Positions 31,000-37,479 of a stretch of DNA of 41,013 nucleotides are shown here, one piece after another (position 1 is the first letter of the stretch; each line of letters starts with the position of its first letter). The notes beneath the pieces are model-generated. The model did not search any database and was not told where the DNA came from. It worked only from the letters and a program-made list of their open reading frames with translations. The translations under genes and the position numbers were made by a program. The DNA comes from a virus: positions 1-41,013 of the IMG/VR virus record IMGVR_UViG_3300045922_000523, one strand, 5' to 3'.

Positions 31000-32228
31000 G
31001 GGGCTGGGTTCCTCCCCACGATCTCGACGCCGAGGCTGCTGCGCTCGGCGCGGCGATGCTGACCGTCGCGGCGCGCGATCTGCTGTTCGCTTCCCTGTTT
31101 GCCGAGGACTTCTACGCGCCGAAGCACCAGGCGATCTTCAGGGCGATCGCCGCGGTCCACTTCCGCGGCCAGGCGGTCGATCCGCTCACCGTCGCACGCG
31201 AGCTGCGAGGAAAGGGCGGGGACGAGCACGCTGACGCGAAGGAGGAGCTGCTGCGCCTCGCCGCGTCAACCGGGATCCACCACCGCGAGTACGTGCGGAT
31301 CGTCGCGGAGCTCGCCGCGCGTCGACGTCTCATCGCGTTGGCGGACCGGGTGCGCGACGACGCGTGCGGGGATCGTCCGGTCGATGAGATCGTGGCGGAG
31401 CTCGAGCACGTGGCCGACAAGGTGCGGCTCCCAATGGTCGACATCGAGCCCGCGGAGTCCGCGTTGACGTTGGCGACCCGGACTCGGGACGTTCAGTACC
31501 GATGGCTGGTGCCCGACTGGATCGAGCGCCAGGACCGTGTGGCGCTCACCGGGGCGGAAGGCGTCGGGAAGTCGACGCTGATGCGCCAGTGGGCGGTGCA
31601 GCTCGCGTCGGGTATCCATCCGTGGAACCTCACCGCGATGCACCGGGTCTCGACGTTGTACGTCGACCTCCAGGACACGCCGCAGCAGGCCGGGCGCGCG
31701 TTCAGTCGGCTCATCGCCATTGCCGGCGCGCGTTATGACGACTCGAAGCTGCATGTCGTCTGCTGGCGTGCCGGGATCGACCTGCGGGACCGGCGCGACT
31801 ACCGCAGGGTGGACCGGCTCATGGAGATCCACAAGCCGGACGTGCTGATGCTCGGCCCGCACTACAAGTGCTACCGGCTTGCCAAAGGCGAGAAGTCGAG
31901 TGACGAGGGGCCGGCGATCGAGACCGCCAACGCGCTCGATGCGGTGCTCGCGCGTCACGACGCGGCGCTCGTGATCGAGATGCACTCGCCGCACGGTGAG
32001 AACAACGACCGTGCGCAGGGCCGGCCGTACGGCCCGTCGTTGTGGCTCCGTTGGCCCGAGTTCGGGATCTGGTTGCACCACCCGAAGGGCCAACCGGACG
32101 TGCTGGTGGCTGATCGGTGGCGTGGTGACCGGGACCGCGCGCGCGGGTTCCCCGGACGGTTCACGTCGTCGGGTCGTTGGCCGTGGTCCGCGTTGCTCGA
32201 GCAGGACGGCCTACTGGAGGGGGCGTGA
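30996..32228 (+). CDS. Replicative helicase, DnaB N-domain with RepA-like ATPase, 410 aa
   Basis: Residues 1-145 match the DnaB N-terminal helical domain (DLDAEAAALGAAML, FYAPKHQAIFRAIAAV, STGIHHREYVRIV). The second part is a RecA-fold ATPase with Walker A GAEGVGKST (186-194), Walker B near STLYVDLQDT, and later sensor regions (ALVIEMHSPHGEN). The ATPase resembles RepA/AAA_25-type helicases more than DnaB itself. It should unwind the fork after loading by the initiator. Confidence 0.88.
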   Translation: MRGWVPPHDLDAEAAALGAAMLTVAARDLLFASLFAEDFYAPKHQAIFRAIAAVHFRGQAVDPLTVARELRGKGGDEHADAKEELLRLAASTGIHHREYVRIVAELAARRRLIALADRVRDDACGDRPVDEIVAELEHVADKVRLPMVDIEPAESALTLATRTRDVQYRWLVPDWIERQDRVALTGAEGVGKSTLMRQWAVQLASGIHPWNLTAMHRVSTLYVDLQDTPQQAGRAFSRLIAIAGARYDDSKLHVVCWRAGIDLRDRRDYRRVDRLMEIHKPDVLMLGPHYKCYRLAKGEKSSDEGPAIETANALDAVLARHDAALVIEMHSPHGENNDRAQGRPYGPSLWLRWPEFGIWLHHPKGQPDVLVADRWRGDRDRARGFPGRFTSSGRWPWSALLEQDGLLEGA

Positions 32229-32980
32229 CGGTGACGAGGCGTGATCGGTTGTGGGTGGTGTTCCTGGCCGCGCTGCGGGCGGAGTGCGCGATCCGACGGC
32301 ATCTACGCCGCGGTGGGCGCGATCCGAGGAAGCGGCACGCCAGGTCTCCGGGCAACGTGATGTCGTCACTCATCCCACCGGCTCCCCGAGATCGACCCAC
32401 TCGCGACGTCGACGCCCGCGCCGGCGCCAACGCCTCCGCCGCCGCCCCTTTCCTCGCTGGCCTCGCGTTCACTGTCTCCGTCACCCTCCTCGCGGTGGCC
32501 GGTCATCCCCCACACCGCCGGCCGGCCGCTACCGGCCAGACCCTCGGATCCCCTCCCGCCATCGTCACCGGCTGGCCGGAGGGCACCACCGACCTGATCG
32601 CGCGGCTCGGAGCCGCAGCCATCCACATCGAGGAGGAGGAGGAACGTGAGCGACTGGAGGCTGAGCGCCTGGCAGCAGCTCGCCGTGCTGGAGACGCCGG
32701 TGTGGCTCGCGCAGGAGATCGAGCACCGGCGTCGTGCGACGGGGTTGATTGGGTCGTCCCGGTCTGGATCGTCGCACGGGAGTCCGGCTGCCGCGTCGAC
32801 GCGGTTTCGCCGGACGGCCGGTACGTCGGCGCGTACCAGTTCGATGCGCGCCACTGGGACGCGGGGAGCGGCTGGGGAGGATGCGCGGATCTCGGGGATT
32901 GGCGCGACCCGGAGAGCCAGCACGAATGCGCCCGTCGGCTCTCCGCCGGCGGAACCGACCTCCGTCCCTGGGGAGGGTGA
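32225..32980 (+). CDS. Membrane-anchored Rpf/transglycosylase-like protein, 251 aa
   Basis: Basic N-terminal part, one transmembrane span (about 76-93, FLAGLAFTVSVTLLAVAG), a coiled coil (IEEEEERERLEAERLAAARR), then a lysozyme-like domain: VPVWIVARESGCRVDAVSPD with Glu186 as likely catalytic acid, GRYVGAYQFDARHW, and the end ECARRLSAGGTDLRPWGG. It resembles resuscitation-promoting-factor/transglycosylase-like domains. Being in the early region, it is not the main endolysin; an exposed, anchored muralytic enzyme expressed early or in lysogens is suggested. ATG 32360 is an alternative start. Confidence 0.72.
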   Translation: MTVTRRDRLWVVFLAALRAECAIRRHLRRGGRDPRKRHARSPGNVMSSLIPPAPRDRPTRDVDARAGANASAAAPFLAGLAFTVSVTLLAVAGHPPHRRPAATGQTLGSPPAIVTGWPEGTTDLIARLGAAAIHIEEEEERERLEAERLAAARRAGDAGVARAGDRAPASCDGVDWVVPVWIVARESGCRVDAVSPDGRYVGAYQFDARHWDAGSGWGGCADLGDWRDPESQHECARRLSAGGTDLRPWGG

Positions 32981-32983
32981 GTG

Positions 32984-34354
32984 ATGCGGATCGACAGGCT
33001 GACACCAGAGCAGGAGGCCCGCATGGACGAGTGGGCCGACCGGTGGATCGAGATCGGCCTGCGGACCGGTCCGGCTGACCGTCCCCGGTTCGAGGCCGCG
33101 GTCGCGGAGTGCTATCGGTTCGCCGGGCTGGAGCCGCCGCGTGTTGTGTGGTGCTCGTCGCCGCTCGTCGCGGTGGTGGCGGGGCCGATCGCGGCCTCCC
33201 TCCTGCACGACGCGCTGGGGAGGCCGGGCGCTGCGGTGGACAACACGGTGGGAGCGATGTACCACGCGGTGGGCGTCGCGGTGGGCGACGCGGTGCGAGG
33301 CGCGGTGGACGACGCGGTGGGCGTCGCGGTGGGCGACGCGGTGCGAGGCGCGGTGGACGACGCGGTGGGCGTCGCGGTGGGCGACGCGGTGGGGGCGGTG
33401 GGAGACGCGGTGGACGCGGTGGACGACGCGGTGCGCGTCGCGGTGCGCGTCGCGGTGACGGCGGTGGACCGCGCGGTGGGAGACGCGGTGGGGGCGGTGG
33501 ACGACGCGGTGCGCGTCGCGGTGGACGCGGTGGACGCGGTGGACGTCGCGGTGCGCGTCGCGGTGACGGCGGTGGACCGCGCGGTGCGAGGCGCGGTGGA
33601 CGCGGTGGAAGACGCGGTGCGCGTCGCGGTGCGCGTCGCGGTGGGCGACGCGTGGTGGAGGTATCTCGGTGGGCAGTTCTGGGTGGGCGGCTCGGGGTGG
33701 GGACCGGCCTGGACCTCGTTCTTTCGTGAGGTCTGCGGCCTGCGGCTGGCGGGTGACCTGTGGGACCGTGCCCGAGCGTGGGAGGCGACGGTCGAGTCGG
33801 CCTGCTGGTGGTGGCCGCACCCCGAGTTCGTCACGGTGTCCGAACGGCCCGAGGAGATCCACCTGGAGCAAGTCGGGCCCCGCGGGCCGGGGTCGCATCG
33901 GCTGCACCGTGAGGACGGCCCGGCGATCATCTGGCCGGACGGGTGGGGGATCTGGGCCTGGCATGGGGTGCGTGTCCCCCGCGAGGTGATCGAGACCCCC
34001 GACGCGCTGACCGTCGACTGGATCCTCGGGCACCCGAACGCGGAGGTGCGCCGCGCGGCGTGCGAGCGGATCGGCTGGGACCGCTTCGCCGCCCAGGCGG
34101 GGCTCGCCGCAGTGGACCGCTGCCCCGACCCTGCGAATCCCGGCCACGACCTGGCCCTCTACGACCTGCCCGAGGCGATCTTCGAGCGGCCGGTGCGGCT
34201 GCTCGTGTGCGTGAACGCGTCGCCGGACCGGGATGGGACACGCCGCCGGTTCGGGCTGACCGTGCCCGCCGACGTGCCGGACGCGCTCACCGCGGCGGCG
34301 TGGACGTTCGGGATCGACCGTGACACCTACGCGGGCCTGACCCGCGCGACCTAG
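32984..34354 (+). CDS. DUF6745-type protein with long Ala-Val repeat, 456 aa
   Basis: N-terminal part PADRPRFEAAVAECYRFAGL and VVWCSSPLVAVVAG and C-terminal part HRLHREDGPAIIWPDGWGIW and HGVRVPREVIE match the DUF6745 proteins of actinobacteria, whose function is unknown. Residues ~95-222 are an almost pure four-residue repeat with Ala-Val at every turn (VGVAVGDAVRGAVDDAVG and so on). GGAGGG lies 8 bp before ATG 32984. A strong ribosome site before 34369 indicates an operon with the next gene. I infer a self-contained two-gene module brought in by transfer. Confidence 0.78.
   Translation: MRIDRLTPEQEARMDEWADRWIEIGLRTGPADRPRFEAAVAECYRFAGLEPPRVVWCSSPLVAVVAGPIAASLLHDALGRPGAAVDNTVGAMYHAVGVAVGDAVRGAVDDAVGVAVGDAVRGAVDDAVGVAVGDAVGAVGDAVDAVDDAVRVAVRVAVTAVDRAVGDAVGAVDDAVRVAVDAVDAVDVAVRVAVTAVDRAVRGAVDAVEDAVRVAVRVAVGDAWWRYLGGQFWVGGSGWGPAWTSFFREVCGLRLAGDLWDRARAWEATVESACWWWPHPEFVTVSERPEEIHLEQVGPRGPGSHRLHREDGPAIIWPDGWGIWAWHGVRVPREVIETPDALTVDWILGHPNAEVRRAACERIGWDRFAAQAGLAAVDRCPDPANPGHDLALYDLPEAIFERPVRLLVCVNASPDRDGTRRRFGLTVPADVPDALTAAAWTFGIDRDTYAGLTRAT
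33269..33654. repeat. In-frame 12/48-bp tandem repeat coding for Ala-Val
   Basis: The basic unit is 12 bases (variants of GACGCGGTG plus three). A 48-bp unit is perfectly duplicated at 33269-33316 and 33317-33364, with a half copy after it. A second unit, GTGCGCGTCGCGGTGACGGC with GGTGGACCGCGCGGTG, occurs near 33443-33478 and 33551-33586. All units are multiples of three, so copy-number change keeps the frame. Confidence 0.92.
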
Positions 34355-34368
34355 AGAGGAGACTGCCA

Positions 34369-34761
34369 GTGGGCACGTACGTCGAGGTGATGGGAGGCCG
34401 GGTCGAGATCCCGGCGCATCTGGAGGCCCAGGCCGAGGTGCCGGTACTCGGAGGGCCGCAACGGCAGGGGGACATCCTGGTCCTGCCGACGCGTGCGGGC
34501 CGGGAGCGGGGTGAGCGCATCCCGCCGGAGGGGGTGCCGGTCGTGCGCGGGGAGGCGACCGGGCACACGCATCTGCTGGTGGGTGACGGCTGGTGGCGTC
34601 CGGCCGGGTCGGGTCAGGACCTCGGGATGCTGACCGTCCCTGCTGGCGGCGCGGCGTATCTGCTGCACCCGGAGCATGGGGCGCAGGGCATCGCACCAGG
34701 CGCGTACCTGGTCCGGCGTCAGCGGGAGCAGGCGGACGAGATCCGTCTCGTCGCGGACTGA
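34369..34761 (+). CDS. Partner of DUF6745-type protein, beta-rich, 130 aa
   Basis: GTG 34369 follows GAGAGGAGA. The product reads QGDILVLPTRAGRERGERIP, then VVRGEATGHTHLLVGDGWW and LHPEHGAQGIAPGAYLVRRQ plus REQADEIRLV. The G-E-x-TGHxH core, a turn with H-E-x-x-x, and the R-x-R-Q-R-E end form a cupin-like or beta-barrel pattern that accompanies DUF6745 proteins in actinobacteria. The two His (GHTH) might bind a metal. Function unknown. Confidence 0.7.
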   Translation: MGTYVEVMGGRVEIPAHLEAQAEVPVLGGPQRQGDILVLPTRAGRERGERIPPEGVPVVRGEATGHTHLLVGDGWWRPAGSGQDLGMLTVPAGGAAYLLHPEHGAQGIAPGAYLVRRQREQADEIRLVAD

Positions 34762-34868
34762 TGACGACGCTCGCTGATGTGATCGCGGATCAGGCCGCGC
34801 AACACGCGCTCCGCGACTTCGCGGACACGCTCACGGACATCCTTGGGGAGGAGGCCTCGGGGGGATGA
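34761..34868 (+). CDS. Small helical protein, 35 aa
   Basis: ATG 34761 overlaps the stop of the DUF6745 partner. The product is one amphipathic helix (LADVIADQAAQHALRDFADT). The stop overlaps the next ATG. It might bind one of its neighbours. Not recognised. Confidence 0.5.
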   Translation: MTTLADVIADQAAQHALRDFADTLTDILGEEASGG

Positions 34869-35275
34869 GGGCGCGGATCCCGATGTATGAACGTCGGCTC
34901 GTCTATATCGCCGGTCCCTACACCCGGCCCGATCCGGTGGCGAACACCCGCGCCGCGCTCGACACCGCGGAACGGCTGCACGCGACGGGCGTGGTCACTT
35001 GCGTCGTTCCGCACCTCACGATGCTGTGGCATTTCGCGCACCCGCATGACCTCGAGTATTGGTATGAGCTCGATCTTGCGACGCTGGCGCGCTGCGACGC
35101 GCTGCTGCGGATCCCCGGCGAGTCGACCGGCGCGGATCGTGAGGTGACGTTCGCGGCCCAACGCGGCATCCCCGTGTTCCGCGACGCCGACGCCTTGCTG
35201 GCATGGGTCACGACAAGGGAGGGAGGCGCTCGGCAGAGTGGACGGGCGACGGGGCACCGTGCGTGCGCCTACTGA
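34865..35275 (+). CDS. Nucleoside deoxyribosyltransferase-like (DUF4406-like) protein, 136 aa
   Basis: Residues 11-110 show LVYIAGPYTRPDPVANTRAA, VPHLTMLWHFAHPHDLEYWY, CDALLRIPGESTGADREVTF and AAQRGIPVF. IAGPYT at the nucleotide-binding end, the acidic residue in the central helix and the PGxSxGADRE segment are those of the nucleoside 2-deoxyribosyltransferase/DUF4406 fold. It may exchange or cleave bases on deoxynucleosides to modify the nucleotide pool. The last 25 residues are Arg-rich and atypical. Confidence 0.72.
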   Translation: MRARIPMYERRLVYIAGPYTRPDPVANTRAALDTAERLHATGVVTCVVPHLTMLWHFAHPHDLEYWYELDLATLARCDALLRIPGESTGADREVTFAAQRGIPVFRDADALLAWVTTREGGARQSGRATGHRACAY

Positions 35276-35287
35276 TCGGGGAGCAGG

Positions 35288-35425
35288 ATGATCGAGGTGA
35301 AGTTGAACGTGTGGGTGCGCGCCGCCTCGGACGAGGACGCGGACCGGATCATCCACGCGATCCGCACGCTCGGCGTGACGGTGCTGGAGGAGTCCCGCCA
35401 GGAGGATGAGAGCCCGTGCACGTGA
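35288..35425 (+). CDS. Small hypothetical protein, paralogue of 567-713, 45 aa
   Basis: ATG 35288 is preceded by GAGCAGG. The product MIEVKLNVWVRAASDEDADR continues with an isoleucine-rich helix and VTVLEESRQEDE. It shares strand-helix-strand layout and several residues with the 48-aa product at 567-713. Function unknown. Confidence 0.6.
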   Translation: MIEVKLNVWVRAASDEDADRIIHAIRTLGVTVLEESRQEDESPCT

Positions 35426-36065
35426 TGGCGAGGCCGAGTCGGTGAAGCTGCGACGTGCAGCCCCACCCTTGCCGAAGCGTCGGGGTGACGGCACCCGGAC
35501 GTGGCGCACTCGTGATCTCATGGAGCAGATCACCTGGCTCGAGGATGCCGCCGCGGAACTTCGAGAACGGTCCGTGACGGTGATCCAGCGCGCATGTCGG
35601 GATCTCGACGACGGGACGGGCCGGCGGGTCGATGAGCGGGTGGCCGGCGGACGCTACGACGAGGATGGCTCTGCCCCCGGCCGGGTGCCGGCGATGGTGC
35701 TGGCCCGGTTCCGCGACGGCGCATGGCATGGTGACCCGGTGGAGACGGCCGTACGCGATCTCGTCAGTGGCGTGATGGCCGCGCGCGCGGCACTTCTGGG
35801 GGCGCTCGATGCGGCGGGTCGCCTGCGGGGAATGGGGGCCGAGGAGGCGGCGGGCTTCGCCGAACGGGTGCGCGAGCTCCAGGGTCGAGCGTCGGGCTAC
35901 TGCGCGAACTGCGGGCGGTGGGTGTCGGGGACCGACGAGGACCGTCTGCGGGCGGGCCGCTGCGAGGCGTGCTACCGCTTCCGACAACGGCACGGTGCCG
36001 ACCGTCCGCTCTCGGAGGTGGAGCGCGAGCGGGTCATCGCGTTGCATAGGTCGGGGGACTTGTGA
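35406..36065 (+). CDS. Zinc-finger protein of early region end, 219 aa
   Basis: Helical protein with MEQITWLEDAAAELRERSVT and VRDLVSGVMAARAALLGALD, then a four-Cys finger (YCANCGRWVSG, RCEACYRFRQRHG) and an end LSEVERERVIALHR that looks helix-turn-helix-like. A similar domain order is found in small actinophage regulators or DNA-binding proteins. Starts at 35406 (overlap of 20 bp with the upstream gene) or GTG 35442. It is the last gene of the long rightward early run. Confidence 0.65.
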   Translation: MRARARDGEAESVKLRRAAPPLPKRRGDGTRTWRTRDLMEQITWLEDAAAELRERSVTVIQRACRDLDDGTGRRVDERVAGGRYDEDGSAPGRVPAMVLARFRDGAWHGDPVETAVRDLVSGVMAARAALLGALDAAGRLRGMGAEEAAGFAERVRELQGRASGYCANCGRWVSGTDEDRLRAGRCEACYRFRQRHGADRPLSEVERERVIALHRSGDL

Positions 36066-36088
36066 GCAGGGTCTCTGACCTGCGGTTT

Positions 36089-36108
36089 TGCAGGCGTGCA
36101 GACTTGCG
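36089..36108. promoter_or_regulatory. Second copy of switch-region operator element
   Basis: TGCAGGCGTGCAGACTTGCG matches 24350-24369 at 19 of 20 bases and keeps the inverted arms. It overlaps the -35 box of the promoter at 36104-36132, where a bound protein would exclude RNA polymerase. Confidence 0.65.
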
Positions 36109-36132
36109 CGTCCCCCGCGGATGATGTATGCT
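36104..36132 (+). promoter_or_regulatory. Promoter for structured RNA region
   Basis: TTGCGC (36104-36109), exactly 17 bp, TATGCT (36127-36132). Expected start ~36139. The ten bases CTGCCTACGC at 36131-36140, shared with 24290-24299, cover the start point. There is no gene with a ribosome site directly downstream. Confidence 0.6.
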
Positions 36133-36138
36133 GCCTAC

Positions 36139-36292
36139 GCTGGGCGCGTGCGCGAATCCACGCGTCCAGTCGTGAGGCGACACCGAGGGCGAAACCCTCG
36201 TGGTTGGCTTCCTCTCCGTGAGGGAGTGCGGTCGGACGGGTCGCTACCGTCGCGGGTCCGCGGGGTGACGCCGCCGGCCGGCCACCGGCGGC
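36139..36292 (+). ncRNA. Structured small RNA candidate
   Basis: From the promoter at 36104-36132 the sequence can form several hairpins: CGAGGG-CGAAA-CCCTCG (36184-36200), CCTC-TCCGT-GAGG (about 36211-36223), GACGG...CCGTC (about 36235-36251) and the large GCCGCCGG/CCGGCGGC stem at 36270-36292. No ribosome site and no credible ORF is present; one frame stays open (GTG 36148) but runs antisense through the recombinase. Function unknown; repressor-controlled regulatory RNA is one idea. Confidence 0.45.
36270..36292. terminator. Bidirectional terminator-like hairpin
   Basis: GCCGCCGG (36270-36277) and CCGGCGGC (36285-36292) pair perfectly around a 7-base loop. It ends at the last bases of the recombinase stop codon, so it can end the leftward recombinase transcript and the rightward RNA candidate. 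There is no clear T-run. Confidence 0.6.
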
Positions 36293-37008
36293 TAAAGCAC
36301 CCTTCCCGTACGCTCTGTGCGCTCAAGGATGCGACGGACGCTGTTCTCGTACCATCTCGCCCCGCCTCGGGGCGGGGGCACTCCCGCCTCGTTGAGCAGC
36401 CTGGCGATGGCCCGGTAGCTCGCCCCTCCTGCGCGAGCGACGCGCATGAGGTCGATCTGCGCCTGCTCCTCCTCGGCTTGGACGAGCTCGCTATCGACGA
36501 TGCGCCACCCGTAAGGCGGCGCGCCGCCGAGCCACCCGCCCTCCTCGCGCTTGCGATTTTTCCCGGCGGTGAGCCGCAGACGGATCATGGCCCGCTCGTA
36601 CTCGGCGACGGCGCCGAGGATCTGGCGGATGAGCCGGCGTGACGGGTCACCAGGGTCGTCCTCGAGGTACGCGTCCTCGCCGGGCGAGCACGAGAACACT
36701 CGTCCTTTCGCGCGGCGCACCTCGGCGAGCAGTTGCTCCTGGAGCACGAGGTCGCGGGCGAGCCGGTCGAGGCGCGCGACTACGATGCCGCGCACCCGGC
36801 GGACACGCACGGCATCGATCGCTCGCATCAGCCCAGCCCGCGACTCGAGGCCGTTGCTGCCCGACTGCCCGACGTCCTCGCACCACAACCCGACCGTGTG
36901 CCCGCCGTTGCGTGCCCAGCGGGCGATCGTGTCGCGTTGGATGTGGAGGCCCATGCCGGCGTCGGCCTGCTGGTCGGTGGACACTCGCACGTATGCGGCG
37001 ACTTTCAT
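36292..37008 (-). CDS. Serine recombinase, short form, 238 aa
   Basis: Resolvase/invertase-type catalytic domain: MKVAAYVRVSTDQQ with Ser10 as nucleophile, then ARLDRLARDLVLQEQLLAEV and LIRQILGAVAEYERAMIRLR. After this comes WLGGAPPYGWRIVDSE, the start of the Recombinase domain of large serine integrases, and a helical DNA-binding end (YRAIARLLNEAGVPPP). Large serine integrases have 450-600 residues, so this one is short. The phage already has a tyrosine integrase. It may act in inversion, resolution or transposition, or be a degenerate integrase. ATG overlaps the 27-aa upstream ORF. Confidence 0.88.
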   Translation of the reverse strand: MKVAAYVRVSTDQQADAGMGLHIQRDTIARWARNGGHTVGLWCEDVGQSGSNGLESRAGLMRAIDAVRVRRVRGIVVARLDRLARDLVLQEQLLAEVRRAKGRVFSCSPGEDAYLEDDPGDPSRRLIRQILGAVAEYERAMIRLRLTAGKNRKREEGGWLGGAPPYGWRIVDSELVQAEEEQAQIDLMRVARAGGASYRAIARLLNEAGVPPPRGGARWYENSVRRILERTERTGRVL

Positions 37009-37088
37009 GACGGCACCTCACGTGGCTTCAACGGCCGACGGCTCCATGGGGGCACCGGCGGCCGATAGTGGGTGGCGGCTCCGCTCAT
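37005..37088 (-). CDS. Tiny ORF between leftward genes, 27 aa
   Basis: ATG 37088 overlaps the upstream stop and its TGA overlaps the recombinase ATG, both as four-base ATGA. The product is Pro/Arg-rich (MSGAATHYRPPVPPWSRRP and so on). The two overlaps are its main support; a coupling peptide is possible. Confidence 0.45.
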   Translation of the reverse strand: MSGAATHYRPPVPPWSRRPLKPREVPS

Positions 37089-37402
37089 GGTCTCGCCTCC
37101 CTTGCGCCGACGACCGCGAGCCGCAGCCACGGTGTCCCGTTACCCTCGAGTAAGGTGACCGCGTGCGGCTCCACTATCACCCGCCGCCTCGAGGGCCAGG
37201 GGATGACAGAGACACCCCCGCGGGCTCCGGTGACGACGAGCTGGTGCCGCGACACGCGCAGCACTAGCGCGATCCGGTCGAGTTCCGGCGTGCGCGCGTG
37301 GTGCATCTCGAGCCGGTGCCCAGGCTTGAGATGCCGGATCACCCCCGCTAGCGAGCCTAACGCCGGCGGATCCGAGATCGTCGGTTCAATGGGTTCTCTC
37401 AT
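37085..37402 (-). CDS. Hypothetical protein of leftward operon, 105 aa
   Basis: ATG 37402 was selected because GGGAGGGAGC lies directly before it. The product has strands (DRIALVLRVSRHQLVVTGAR, VSVIPWPSRRRVIVEPHAVT) and a Pro-rich N-terminus. A small beta-barrel is likely. It is first in an operon of three with the serine recombinase, so it could be a recombination accessory or an independent cargo gene. Not recognised. Confidence 0.6.
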   Translation of the reverse strand: MREPIEPTISDPPALGSLAGVIRHLKPGHRLEMHHARTPELDRIALVLRVSRHQLVVTGARGGVSVIPWPSRRRVIVEPHAVTLLEGNGTPWLRLAVVGAREARP

Positions 37403-37479
37403 GCTCCCTCCCTTTTTCTCCGCGTGTCCCGTAACGCGGCGGAAGCCCGCCGGCCGATCAGGCGGCCGACGAGCAACCG

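Noticed and set aside
33269-33654. Short regularly spaced repeats resembling a CRISPR array
   Set aside because: The units are contiguous 12/48-bp repeats without unique spacers and are in frame with a coding sequence.
32366-34696. 776-aa open frame on the minus strand
   Set aside because: Antisense to the Rpf-like, DUF6745-type and partner genes; its repeats are only the reverse reading of the Ala-Val repeat.
36139-36292. tRNA gene or tRNA-like attP
   Set aside because: GCGAATCC resembles a T-arm fragment, but no acceptor stem, D-arm or anticodon arm can be assembled around it.
36148-36642. Protein gene starting at GTG 36148 after the promoter
   Set aside because: No ribosome site, Arg/Pro-rich shadow composition, and it runs antisense through most of the serine recombinase.
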